This document shows positions 7,094 through 16,584 of a stretch of DNA of 64,000 nucleotides, one piece after another. Under the pieces are notes generated by a model that was given only the letters and a program-made list of their open reading frames with translations, did no database searches and was not told the DNA's origin. How positions within the stretch are numbered: the stretch's first letter is position 1; each line of letters starts with the position of its first letter. The translations under genes were made by a program, and so were the position numbers. The stretch is from Neisseriaceae bacterium (lineage in GTDB: Bacteria > Pseudomonadota > Gammaproteobacteria > Burkholderiales > UBA11063): NCBI GenBank assembly GCA_947446595.1, contig CANFGS010000008.1, forward strand, positions 1-64,000. Reading direction: 5' to 3'.

Positions 7094-8557
7094 CTAACAA
7101 TTCTTGAAACCTAAATCATTTATTTGTGAAGTAGGCTTCGCGCGCATTGAACTTTGTCCGCATGACCTAGCTACTGGGCTACCATATACTATACCTTTAT
7201 TACTATTATCTGTCCATGCATCTGCTTGATTTCCACCAGCTCCACATTTAATTGTATAATCACATTTATTTGTTGAATAATTATATACCCCAGTTGCAGA
7301 CGACCCGCTTATATAACGACCATAACCACATTTATTGTAATAACCATTATCTCCAACTAGCTGGCCATTACTATATTTGGCATCAACCCTGAAAAAATTT
7401 AAACTAGTACTACTAATTGGCATGCAAATATTATTTTGATATTTCATCGTTGCTGTTGATGTACAATTTGCTCCACTTAATGTTCCAGGTAGTGGTGACC
7501 AATATCCAGTATTAGGAGCTTGTGGCTGACCATTATATTTTGCAGGACAAAATGAACTAACATTTGGAAAATTAACTCCAGTACAAGTATAACCAGAAGT
7601 AGTACTATAGAAATGTGCATTGGCAGTTGCGATACAACTCTGACTCGTGCTATCCATAATACTATTAACCCATGACGCTGTTCCTCCATACATATTTATT
7701 CCTTGAGCTATAGCGCTATTTAAACAAGTAGTATTTGCGTCAGTTGCTGGTAATTTTGTAGCATCACAATAATATACTGATTTAAAAGTTGATTCTTTAA
7801 CTATATTATCTAAATATATATTCGTTTGCATAGTATTTAACTTGTTATCACCAAGAGTAGTTGATTTTTTTAAAGATGGATCTGCCTCTAAAATTGTTGA
7901 TTGTTTATCAATATCACCTATAATTGGAGCAAGTAATCCTATATTCTTTGACAAATTAATAATCAAATTATCAGGATCTAATGGAGATACAAACCCACAT
8001 TGGTTGATGATATTATTTATCGTAGCTGGACTCAAACTTACTTCATTTTCAGTATAACCCGTAATTAAATAATTTCCATTGTTATTTGTTAAGTTACCAG
8101 CATTACCACCCAACCCATGAGCAATATCACCTATCATTTGTTTATTTAGTTTACGTGATTTATTACGATTTATCGATCCAAAAATAATATATGCCCTAAT
8201 TGTATTATTCACGCCTCGAGTAACATAAAGACACGGCACGTGAAAGTTGTTGGTGCGATTCATATTTCCTGTGCTAGCATAAGCTGCTAATGACGAATAC
8301 GGTATTACTACATCAGTTGCTGATTGCTGCAATAAATCTCTATAATTGTCTGTAACATATTTTATCGCTTGCTGGCTATAAGATTTACTCTGATCTACTA
8401 AATGATTGGTAATCCTAATTTGCCTTTGTTCCGATAAATAATTGTTGCCAAAAAGTATTAAAGATGAAAATACTATAAGCACTCCCATTAATTCGATAGC
8501 ACTGTATCCATATATCTTATTTATAGTTTGTTTATTAATTAAAATATTACTTTTCAT
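7094..8557 (-). CDS. PilV-like minor prepilin (487 aa)
   Basis: Cleavage is expected after Gly17 (IYG^YSAIELMGVLIVF), with Glu at mature position 5. The N-terminal region shares with its paralogues the SYSQQAIKYVTDNY segment and a Cys followed by a beta strand. The C-terminal 220 residues are rich in Cys, Asn and Tyr but lack the CYLP block, which is found instead in the secreted protein encoded next (6328-7083). The two genes may be a split tip adhesin. It follows the PilM-like gene by 9 bases. Confidence 0.7.
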   Translation of the reverse strand: MKSNILINKQTINKIYGYSAIELMGVLIVFSSLILFGNNYLSEQRQIRITNHLVDQSKSYSQQAIKYVTDNYRDLLQQSATDVVIPYSSLAAYASTGNMNRTNNFHVPCLYVTRGVNNTIRAYIIFGSINRNKSRKLNKQMIGDIAHGLGGNAGNLTNNNGNYLITGYTENEVSLSPATINNIINQCGFVSPLDPDNLIINLSKNIGLLAPIIGDIDKQSTILEADPSLKKSTTLGDNKLNTMQTNIYLDNIVKESTFKSVYYCDATKLPATDANTTCLNSAIAQGINMYGGTASWVNSIMDSTSQSCIATANAHFYSTTSGYTCTGVNFPNVSSFCPAKYNGQPQAPNTGYWSPLPGTLSGANCTSTATMKYQNNICMPISSTSLNFFRVDAKYSNGQLVGDNGYYNKCGYGRYISGSSATGVYNYSTNKCDYTIKCGAGGNQADAWTDNSNKGIVYGSPVARSCGQSSMRAKPTSQINDLGFKNC

Positions 8558-8566
8558 ATTAATGTC

Positions 8567-9265
8567 TTACATATCAGGATTATTAATAACTGGTTCAATA
8601 AATACATAAGTCAAAAACCTATAATCGCTATTATTTTGAATTTGCGTACAAAATAAATTAAATAATGTCTGTAACTTACTAACTGTATTTATACCATTAG
8701 TGTCATTTGGTAATTGAGAATAAACTTCAGTTATATTACAATTGCTTTGTCTAAAAACCCATGGTACCACCCAAAAAGTACTATTACCTTGATATAAACG
8801 TTTTGAGATATTATGAGCTAACCGTCCCATCGCTTCTGGAATCTGTATGTTTGAATACCCATGTATCTGAGCTAAATATCCATCCCATGAAATTGCCAGA
8901 TATAGTGACGGATATGGGTGACTCTCGCCTTCTACATCATTTGTATAATTAAAAACCGTGCTTGAATAATTCATAAATAATAGAAAATTCTTAAGCGTAT
9001 AATTGCCAATTTGATTGTCTAGGTAATCAAATAAATTTATTTGCTCAATCTCGCCTGGATTTAGCGATACCGTTAAATGTAAACTTTCATAATTTGCTAA
9101 GGTATATTGAACCATTTGATCATGGTATTGCAATATATTAGCAGCCACATTCTCAGCCTTAAATGGCTTATATACATGGGTATCAGCGCTACTATTTCGT
9201 AAGTATTCTGCACTTGCAAAAATTGACGCTAAAACCATAACTGCTAATATAATTGCTGATTGCAT
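8567..9265 (-). CDS. PilM-like type IVb pilus protein (232 aa)
   Basis: One N-terminal hydrophobic segment (IILAVMVLASIFASAEYL) is followed by NILQYHDQMVQYTLANY, the pattern of PilM from IncI-type thin pilus operons, where a membrane anchor precedes a short helix with A-N-I-L-x-Y. The protein is longer than R64 PilM (about 145 residues) and lies after the pilin gene instead of before the secretin. It has no prepilin cleavage site. The assignment rests on layout and a short match. Confidence 0.45.
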   Translation of the reverse strand: MQSAIILAVMVLASIFASAEYLRNSSADTHVYKPFKAENVAANILQYHDQMVQYTLANYESLHLTVSLNPGEIEQINLFDYLDNQIGNYTLKNFLLFMNYSSTVFNYTNDVEGESHPYPSLYLAISWDGYLAQIHGYSNIQIPEAMGRLAHNISKRLYQGNSTFWVVPWVFRQSNCNITEVYSQLPNDTNGINTVSKLQTLFNLFCTQIQNNSDYRFLTYVFIEPVINNPDM

Positions 9266-9293
9266 TATTCTTAGTTACTTCTTAAATAAACTA

Positions 9294-9923
9294 CTAACTT
9301 GCTACAAAAGCAATCGTATTAGTAGCATTATTACATGCTCCAGCTACAGTTGCTGCATCAATCGTTGGAGCATTTATAGCATCATAAATTGCCGTTCCAC
9401 CTACTGAGATTGTTACGAATGACGAACTTGCTAATGATGCAATTGCTTTATTACATATTGCTGATGGAACAGCTGTATAAGTAATAGAAAATGCTTCTCC
9501 ATTATTCTCAGAGGCAAGTGCCACAGTTCCTGACTGAAACTGATTTTGCACAGTTGTTCCATTTGTCTTCAAATCCGTTGGAATTAAAGCCCCCTGAATT
9601 GCCGTATCAGTAGTTAATGTGGTATATCCAGCAGTTGAACTCGTATAACTGCTTTTTATGTTACCAACTAAAGCCGTTACATCACTAACCATTTGATTGG
9701 TATTTTGTGAATTAGAATTCCCCGTCATAGTACGAATTGCAACACCAATACCAACGGCAATTACAGCTAATACTAGCATTAACTCTAGAGCATTAAAACC
9801 CGCATATTTAAGTGGCGGCTTTCTTCTAGATTTAATTTGAGTTGCTGAAATATCATTAGAGTTAATTGATGATATATTGATATCTTGCTCTAAACCATTA
9901 TTGATTATAGTGCTTTTTTTCAT
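9294..9923 (-). CDS. pilS: Major type IVb prepilin PilS
   Basis: The 209-residue protein has a long hydrophilic leader of 42 residues ending AG^FNALELMLVLAVIAVGIG, with Glu at mature position 5 and the N-terminal helix of the PilS family. The mature part (about 167 residues) is rich in Ala, Thr and Ser and has two cysteines near its end (SAICNKA and AGACNNA), matching the C-terminal disulfide loop of type IVb pilins. It follows the ATPase and inner-membrane protein genes, as pilS follows pilQ and pilR in R64. A prepilin peptidase must be encoded elsewhere. Confidence 0.85.
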   Translation of the reverse strand: MKKSTIINNGLEQDINISSINSNDISATQIKSRRKPPLKYAGFNALELMLVLAVIAVGIGVAIRTMTGNSNSQNTNQMVSDVTALVGNIKSSYTSSTAGYTTLTTDTAIQGALIPTDLKTNGTTVQNQFQSGTVALASENNGEAFSITYTAVPSAICNKAIASLASSSFVTISVGGTAIYDAINAPTIDAATVAGACNNATNTIAFVAS

Positions 9924-9971
9924 TATAAATACTCCTTAAAATAAATGAAAACTTTTTTAGAATAAATCCTA

Positions 9972-11063
9972 TCATTTTGTAGAACCTAAATCGATACCAA
10001 ACTGGTATACTGAAAAATATAATAACCCAATACTTCCATATACTATAAAATTGATCAATAACTTCATGGCTGATGCTTGTAGTTTGATTGCCTCAAGCCC
10101 ATCTTCAGCAAGTGTACTAGATAATGAATCTAATGAATCATCTTCACTATATTTAATAAAAACGGCTAACTCCCTAACCATCTGCTTATCAGGAAAATCT
10201 AATTTACTATGTATTAAAGCTTGTCCAATATCCAAACCGTCAGCCATTTGTTCCATAATTAACCTAATTCGATATTTTAAATATGGTTTAGCCAAAGCTC
10301 CCATTTGCTCCAATGCCTCTAACTGCATAAATCCAGAACGCCCTAAACTATTTAGTGCAAACAAAAATCCACAACCAACCATAATGCGATACATATTAAA
10401 TGGAGGAATATTCTCGAAATACTTGCGATATTTATTAGTAAAATTAGGCAATGCCCAATATATTGCTAAAGCTAGTAATACAATAAATATAATCAACATA
10501 GAAAACCATGAAGTAAAGTTATTGGATAACCTCATTAAAAACACAGACGATGGCGACAAAACTGTACCTGATTGAATACTTTCTACAAAAGCTGGTATCA
10601 CCTTCACACTAAAATAAAACAATAATGCTAAAAGCACACAAACTAATAGCACTGGGTAAGATAAAGCTGAAACAAAAGCTTTCTTCATTTCATTAGTTTT
10701 CTTGTTATTTTCAATAACAGTTGTAAACCCCATGGTAATATCATCTTGTTCACTTGCCGCTATTATCATAGTATCTTGCTGAGGTACATATTTTGATAAT
10801 GAATTTGCAAAATCCGCATCGGTATTTCGCATTTGTTCCATAATATCATCATAGACATACCAAAGCCTTGACCTTAAATCGTGTTCTACTTCCAAATTAC
10901 GAAGCTCTTCTACAGCCTCATTAATTTGTAATGAAGCAGGTTCGGCAGTCATCTTCTCAAACATGCGATACATCTTCATTCTTTCTTTATATCCCATAGC
11001 TGATTTTTTAGTTAGTTCACTAAGCCTGTTGTGGTAATAAGTATATATTTGCATTAAACTCAT
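9972..11063 (-). CDS. pilR: Inner-membrane pilus platform protein PilR (GspF family)
   Basis: The 363 residues fit the GspF/PilC/TadB family: two cytoplasmic helical domains, each followed by membrane segments. The hydrophobic stretches are near residues 135-158 (VSALSYPVLLVCVLLALLFY), 185-207, and the C-terminal LLINFIVYGSIGLLYFSVY. It forms the platform on which the PilQ ATPase acts. The start codon follows the stop of the ATPase gene directly, so the two are co-translated. Confidence 0.85.
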   Translation of the reverse strand: MSLMQIYTYYHNRLSELTKKSAMGYKERMKMYRMFEKMTAEPASLQINEAVEELRNLEVEHDLRSRLWYVYDDIMEQMRNTDADFANSLSKYVPQQDTMIIAASEQDDITMGFTTVIENNKKTNEMKKAFVSALSYPVLLVCVLLALLFYFSVKVIPAFVESIQSGTVLSPSSVFLMRLSNNFTSWFSMLIIFIVLLALAIYWALPNFTNKYRKYFENIPPFNMYRIMVGCGFLFALNSLGRSGFMQLEALEQMGALAKPYLKYRIRLIMEQMADGLDIGQALIHSKLDFPDKQMVRELAVFIKYSEDDSLDSLSSTLAEDGLEAIKLQASAMKLLINFIVYGSIGLLYFSVYQFGIDLGSTK

Positions 11064-12668
11064 TTAATAAACCTTGGGCAAGCTGTTAAAATATTCTTTA
11101 TTAAAAGCCTCAGGGAAACTAATATATTCAAGCTCATCTTCAAGATCATATGGATCAATTAATCCACGTTTAACTTTTATTAAGCCATGAGCCATCATTG
11201 GGATACCATTTAAAACTTTTAACCAATACTGCTCAGCCTCATAGTTGGATACCTTAATTAAATCCATAAATTTTTGATCAGTATTAATTATTTCTGCAAC
11301 AACTGTTCTACCGCTATTACCCTTAAAACAATGACTACACCCTATCTCATTTCTAAGGCGTATCCCCGACAAATCCTCTCCAAAAACATCAGTTAAGCGC
11401 TTAATTAGCTTTTGATCAAAATTTTTATGTTTAGTAAGTGCTACAGAACAATGAGCACATACTTTTTTAACCAATCTTTGTGCCATCAAGCTAGAAATAA
11501 TACTCGAATCACATATTAAATCTTTCTCAACGCTACCCTCATCCTCTCCACTTACAGTGATAAGGCGTTTTATAATACCAATAGCCGTTGTTGCATGTAC
11601 TGAAGTCCATACTTGATGCCCCGTCATCGCCGCATCAACTGAAGCTTTTAATGACCCACCATCACGCACCTCCCCAATCATAATAACATCAGGATCTAGT
11701 CGCATCATCGCAGTTATCGCTTCACTAAAAATCTCTTTCTTACGCTTAGTATTAGCCGCCATAACAGGTGTTTGGGTCGCAAAAGACATATATTTCTTAG
11801 TTACCACTAAACCATTGATCTCTTTTTGTGTAGTTATCTCACCACCAATCTCATACTCAACTGGATTTTCTGCAGTTATTACGTGCTTCGTTCCATTACT
11901 CTCTGAGATAATTTGCCCAATAATAAGTGACATAGTTGTTGATTTACCAGCTCCAGTTGGCCCCGCTGATATATTAATCCCACCTTTTTTACTTTTAGCT
12001 TTATTAATTTGATCTAGCTGAAATGGCTCATAACCCAGACTTTGTAAATTTAGTTTAGTCGGATCAGATTTCTTTAGTAAACGACATACCATTAAATATC
12101 CAGAATCTGTTGGGCTAGTACCAATACGTACCCCAGTAATCCCCTCCGGTAAATAACTTGCCTTCATACGTGCATCTTGTCGTGCCTTTGGCTGAAATGT
12201 CTTACCAGCTTGGTCACACATAGTCATAAAGATTGTCTTACATAATGAATGTCCATGAGCAGTTGTATACTCATGCTCTATATCCAAATCCCCAATTCTT
12301 CGAATCTTAATAACGCATTCATTTTTACGTACTATGATATGCACATCTGATGCTTCAGCATCGGCGGCTACTTTAAATATATCAGTCACCTCTCTTTGAA
12401 GTTGAGAGGCTTCATGAGTGTTTTTTACATTCTTATCATAAAAAGCACGCATCTCAGATGATGCAATCGGTATCGGTTTACCTTCAAATAATTTTGCCTC
12501 ATTAAAATAAGCAATCTTATTTAATACCTGAGGATGATTTGCATACTCTTGATTAAAATATAACTTCTTATCTGATGTAAGACATATATAATCATATAAC
12601 TGTGGCGATATTTGTTGTGGTCCACCCCTAGTTGTCAATATTTTTACATTAGCTTCAAGCATAGTCAT
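11064..12668 (-). CDS. pilQ: Type IVb pilus assembly ATPase PilQ (GspE/VirB11 family)
   Basis: The 534-residue protein has Walker A GPTGAGKS at 236-243, an Asp box, and Walker B LDPDVIMIGEVRD at 324-336. A His box (TGHQVWTSVHAT) follows, then a four-cysteine metal site made of CAHC (404-407) and GCSHC (444 and 447). It powers pilus extension at the cytoplasmic face with PilR. A second, PilT-like retraction ATPase is absent, as is usual for R64-type systems. It lies 7 bases after pilP and abuts pilR. Confidence 0.9.
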   Translation of the reverse strand: MTMLEANVKILTTRGGPQQISPQLYDYICLTSDKKLYFNQEYANHPQVLNKIAYFNEAKLFEGKPIPIASSEMRAFYDKNVKNTHEASQLQREVTDIFKVAADAEASDVHIIVRKNECVIKIRRIGDLDIEHEYTTAHGHSLCKTIFMTMCDQAGKTFQPKARQDARMKASYLPEGITGVRIGTSPTDSGYLMVCRLLKKSDPTKLNLQSLGYEPFQLDQINKAKSKKGGINISAGPTGAGKSTTMSLIIGQIISESNGTKHVITAENPVEYEIGGEITTQKEINGLVVTKKYMSFATQTPVMAANTKRKKEIFSEAITAMMRLDPDVIMIGEVRDGGSLKASVDAAMTGHQVWTSVHATTAIGIIKRLITVSGEDEGSVEKDLICDSSIISSLMAQRLVKKVCAHCSVALTKHKNFDQKLIKRLTDVFGEDLSGIRLRNEIGCSHCFKGNSGRTVVAEIINTDQKFMDLIKVSNYEAEQYWLKVLNGIPMMAHGLIKVKRGLIDPYDLEDELEYISFPEAFNKEYFNSLPKVY

Positions 12669-12675
12669 CCCCCAA

Positions 12676-13440
12676 TTATCTAACAGTAACTATTGGTGGT
12701 ACCATATCATTTTCATTTCCAGTATTAGCATTGGTAATAATTGGAGATGGTGCAAATAAGGAATTTCCGCGTTGATTATTTTGCTGAGATTTTTCCGGTG
12801 CATAATAAGCACGTTTTAGAAATATAGTATTGCCTTTAGCACGCTTTTTTGAAACAGTATGTAATGTAACACCTGTCATCGAAATATCTGATACAGTATA
12901 TTCCCCAACCTTAGAACCTATATTTACAGTTAATGAGCCACCATCAGCAAACTGCAACCAAGCAATTTTTTCTCCTTGTTGGTTAATCGCAACCCCAGTT
13001 ACCGTAGTTTGGGCATTATCCAAAGAACCATTTGATACCTTCCCATTTATAATAGGTGGACTTTGTAACTTCTTTAACTCAGCATTGGCTTTTTCTAGTT
13101 CTACCTTACGTTTTAATTTAAGTAGCTCATCAGCCGAACCATCAACATTATTTAAATTATTCATATTAATTTGCGTAATTTGTCTGTCTGGTGGAATAAC
13201 TGTAATGGTATTCATCTTTTTGGGCAACACAGAACTTGCATTAGCTTTTGCAACTAATTGAGTATTCGAATTAGTATTAATTGAATTAGGAGTTGATTCA
13301 CCTTGTGAAATGATATAATTATTTAGGTTTTGAGTTTTACTAGTTTGAGTAACCCCAAAAGCATTACTAAATAATGTCATCAGAAATACTCCTGATGTAA
13401 AAGATTTTATAGTTTTCATTCTTGAATGATTCATTTTCAA
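12676..13440 (-). CDS. pilP: Type IVb pilus protein PilP
   Basis: The 254 residues begin with a signal sequence (SGVFLMTLFSNAFG). A charged coiled segment follows (LLKLKRKVELEKANAELKKL, residues about 85-104), and then a periplasmic domain with NGKVSNGSLDN, a G-x-A-W-L-x-F strand and KVGEYTVSDISMTGVTL. This is the HR-like fold of PilP-type secretin partners, which link the inner-membrane platform to the secretin. The ATG overlaps the TGA of pilO by 4 bases. Confidence 0.75.
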   Translation of the reverse strand: MKMNHSRMKTIKSFTSGVFLMTLFSNAFGVTQTSKTQNLNNYIISQGESTPNSINTNSNTQLVAKANASSVLPKKMNTITVIPPDRQITQINMNNLNNVDGSADELLKLKRKVELEKANAELKKLQSPPIINGKVSNGSLDNAQTTVTGVAINQQGEKIAWLQFADGGSLTVNIGSKVGEYTVSDISMTGVTLHTVSKKRAKGNTIFLKRAYYAPEKSQQNNQRGNSLFAPSPIITNANTGNENDMVPPIVTVR

Positions 13441-14936
13441 AACTCTCCCTTAATAGTCCAATTATAAAATCCAGCCCTAGTATCTATGCTCATGCCAATT
13501 TCACTAATTTTCAAATTATCTAAAATATGATGTTTATAAAGAAATATTGGCGACTGCTTTGAAATAATAGTAAATTTAATTATTGGGTTTAACTTCTTTT
13601 GCCCACCTGATTGTGGGGTTGAAATTTTAATTCCATATTCAATAACTGCTTTTTGTAAATTATTGAGAATGGTCTCTTTAGGTACGATTAATTGTGATTT
13701 ACTTAAAGATGGTATATTAAATTTTTCTGTATAGGTACCAACTTTATTGGAAAATTTTATACTATTATCATTCTTACCAATTAAATTGGCGAAATCATTA
13801 ATAGTTGTATCAGTATTAGAATTAAATGTATATATGGCCCCAAGCGAATCACATTTAATTGATACCAAACTCCAATTACCTAAGTCATTAAAGTATTTAT
13901 CATTACCAGCAAGACATGCTACAATTAAATGCTCCGGATCACTTGGAACTGCATGCGGGATTATTGCCTTTTGAATCGGTTTATGAATTATAGCTTTATC
14001 CTCATCTAAATATGTTGTATATACAACATATCCTAAAGCACTTAAAATAATAGTAGCAACAACACGCTTAAAATTTTTAATCTTCCTAGCTGAAGTTGAT
14101 TCAATTAAACATTTATTAAAATATTTATTTAATTTATCTTGTTGCCAAAATATCTCATCCGATGTATATGACAATATTAAGATATTGGGAATTAAATACT
14201 TTAAATTCTTTTCTTTAGTAGATCTTAATTTATTCTCAAATAAAGGCATCTTTATTAACTGCCTTAAATGTGATATATTGATATCAATTCTATTATCAAT
14301 CAATGCCATAAATTCATTAGAGTGCACCTGTGCAGAATTTGGGACTGATTGCTTGATAAATTCACTTAGTTCAGTGTGCTGGATTTTTGTTAAATTAGAC
14401 ATTATATCGGTTAAGAGTTTTTCATTACTATAGGCATCATCTAATATCTCAAAAATATCAAAAAACTGACCGCTAACTTCAACAGGTAAATATAAGGTTT
14501 CAATATCATGCTTAGATGCTTTTTCATAAATAGATGTTCTTACCATATCTATCTTTGCAACATACTCACCTTCATCAGGACAGATTGTTCCATTTAGAAG
14601 AACAATATATCCATAAAGATCATATTCAAGAGGCTTACCATCTTCATCAAATTCACCAGCATTTTTAAATTTAAAACATATTATCGAGTTAGAATATTCA
14701 TTAGATAACCCTGAAGCCTCAATAATATATTTACCAAATGATGCAACTTTCTTTACTTTGTTTAATTCTTCCTTACGACAAAAACCCCAGGTATTAATAA
14801 CTTTAATATTACAAAACATGTTGTTTTTAGTATCTTTAGTTAATTTTGAAATATTTATAGAGCGCTTACCTTCATCTGGAATCTGCCAAAACATTCCAGT
14901 TGCAAAAATAAGCCCACTCTTTTTTACTAACTTCAT
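13437..14936 (-). CDS. pilO: Type IVb pilus protein PilO
   Basis: The 499 residues have a long N-terminal cytoplasmic part, one central membrane segment near residues 291-308 (VVATIILSALGYVVYTTY), and a periplasmic C-terminus. Size, single membrane span and position between the secretin and PilP match PilO2 of R64-type pili, an actin-like/PilL-fold inner-membrane partner. Sequence motifs are weak, so the call leans on context. It overlaps pilP by 4 bases. Confidence 0.7.
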   Translation of the reverse strand: MKLVKKSGLIFATGMFWQIPDEGKRSINISKLTKDTKNNMFCNIKVINTWGFCRKEELNKVKKVASFGKYIIEASGLSNEYSNSIICFKFKNAGEFDEDGKPLEYDLYGYIVLLNGTICPDEGEYVAKIDMVRTSIYEKASKHDIETLYLPVEVSGQFFDIFEILDDAYSNEKLLTDIMSNLTKIQHTELSEFIKQSVPNSAQVHSNEFMALIDNRIDINISHLRQLIKMPLFENKLRSTKEKNLKYLIPNILILSYTSDEIFWQQDKLNKYFNKCLIESTSARKIKNFKRVVATIILSALGYVVYTTYLDEDKAIIHKPIQKAIIPHAVPSDPEHLIVACLAGNDKYFNDLGNWSLVSIKCDSLGAIYTFNSNTDTTINDFANLIGKNDNSIKFSNKVGTYTEKFNIPSLSKSQLIVPKETILNNLQKAVIEYGIKISTPQSGGQKKLNPIIKFTIISKQSPIFLYKHHILDNLKISEIGMSIDTRAGFYNWTIKGEF

Positions 14937-14943
14937 CTTGTAT

Positions 14944-16575
14944 CTACATATTCACTACGCGAGGGGTCACTAATATAACCATTCTGGTTCTACTCTTATT
15001 AGCATTCACGCCCCCACCTAGGAGCCATGAATAAGGGCTACCAACTCCAGTATTAGTAATTGCTTGTGTATCTGAATCAAAACCTGTCACCACAAAACAA
15101 TCCCCCGAACGAATAACTGCTTTTTGCATTAGATTGCGTTGTAATGTCTCTGGTAATTGAATACTTGCTCCTTGAGACGTAAACTGAGATATTTGTTTCA
15201 AAGATGAAATATTAATTGATAATTGCATAAATACCGTACCATCAGTTTGTATCACTGGTAGTACATTTAAACTAATACCTGTAGTAATTTGCCCAGGCGT
15301 AAGTGCGGTTTGACTCCCCACTTGAGAAGTTTGAGTGGTTGTAGTTGATGCCAAATACCCCTGTTGATCTACAAACTGTACAGGAACTGGTTGGTTTGAT
15401 AAAGTAGTTACTGCAGTACTTGTTACTAAAGATGTTTTTGACAAAGTACTTAATGCATTAATAACTAAATTGCTACCTGATAAATCACCTGAATTAGCTG
15501 TTACAGTGAAAGCTTGGGTTGTAGCCGATGGCACAAAAACTGGAGAAGGTTTAAATGTAGTTGTACCTCCTGTAGATGAAATGGCTTGCCCATTTATACT
15601 AAAATTTGCATCAGTTCCTTTAAGTATTAACCCCCAATTAATCCCATAATTATCAGTTGCATTTACATCAACATTTAAGATTTGAATATCAACCTGCACT
15701 TGACGACTCATAATATCATTTTGATTTTTAATATATCTATCTACTCGCATTATTACTGAGGGTCTATCTGTTACCGTTATAGATGAAGTTGATGGGCTTA
15801 CATTAAATTTCCCACTTTTTGATAAGATATTTTTAACCCCGTCTTGTAGGTTAGTCCATAAACTATTTGTTAAATTGAATGCTATATTTTGCGTCGTAGA
15901 TTGTTGAGATTGTGCTTGTGATTGCCCTGTAGATCCCCCTCCACCTCCGCTGCCGCCTCCAGTAGAAGAACCACTAGCTCCGCTTTGAGATTGAATGCCA
16001 GTGTTATTATTTATCTGATTTTGTACCTGAATATCTCCAGGAATATTTTTAACGGGCCAAGTTTTAGTCTCTGTATCAGATAAAATTATTTTTCCATCCC
16101 GATAAGTCCAACTTAAATCACATCTTGCAGCAATAGAATTTAATAGATCAATTAAATTTCCATCCTGCTGAGTTATCCTAACTTCACTACAATTATCGCC
16201 TGAATTATACTGCGTACCAGATAAATCCAAAATGGTTGGAACTTTAGTTAATTCAGTTAATCCATTTGAAATTGATTTCATACCATAAAACTGTTTATCA
16301 ATCTGAATTTGATTATTAAAAACTGGTGGTAGAAAATCAGCATTAGTTTCCATGATTACCTGATTTCCAAAATAACCAGTTGAAGAATGATCAACAAAGT
16401 TATTTTTTTGAATTGATTTTGCTTCTGATAACTTATTAGTTGCAGAAATAATTCCTGATTCAGTTTGTCCAATCGAGTTTTTAACATCACCCGGCAAATG
16501 AGTAATTCCACACGATGCAGTTAAATTCACTAAGGTATAAATTGTTGAAAGTTTTAAGGTTTTTTTACTAATCAT
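14944..16575 (-). CDS. pilN: Type IVb pilus outer-membrane secretin lipoprotein PilN
   Basis: A lipoprotein signal ends at TASC with the lipidated Cys at residue 22. An N-terminal N0/STN-like domain follows (IVRITQQDG-type strand, then LLNSIAARCDLSW). Next comes a Ser/Gly/Gln-rich linker (about residues 195-232) and then the secretin C-terminus, with VQVDIQILNVDV, a QFVDQQGYLAS turn, and the VIRSGDCFVVTGFD and MVILVTPRVV strands. It forms the outer-membrane pore for the pilus. A 78-base fragment of this gene is repeated at 262-339. Confidence 0.85.
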   Translation of the reverse strand: MISKKTLKLSTIYTLVNLTASCGITHLPGDVKNSIGQTESGIISATNKLSEAKSIQKNNFVDHSSTGYFGNQVIMETNADFLPPVFNNQIQIDKQFYGMKSISNGLTELTKVPTILDLSGTQYNSGDNCSEVRITQQDGNLIDLLNSIAARCDLSWTYRDGKIILSDTETKTWPVKNIPGDIQVQNQINNNTGIQSQSGASGSSTGGGSGGGGGSTGQSQAQSQQSTTQNIAFNLTNSLWTNLQDGVKNILSKSGKFNVSPSTSSITVTDRPSVIMRVDRYIKNQNDIMSRQVQVDIQILNVDVNATDNYGINWGLILKGTDANFSINGQAISSTGGTTTFKPSPVFVPSATTQAFTVTANSGDLSGSNLVINALSTLSKTSLVTSTAVTTLSNQPVPVQFVDQQGYLASTTTTQTSQVGSQTALTPGQITTGISLNVLPVIQTDGTVFMQLSINISSLKQISQFTSQGASIQLPETLQRNLMQKAVIRSGDCFVVTGFDSDTQAITNTGVGSPYSWLLGGGVNANKSRTRMVILVTPRVVNM

Positions 16576-16584
16576 ATCATCTCT

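Noticed and set aside
10051-10575. 174-codon plus-strand frame opposite pilR
   Set aside because: It lies wholly within the PilR gene, which has clear family features on the minus strand.
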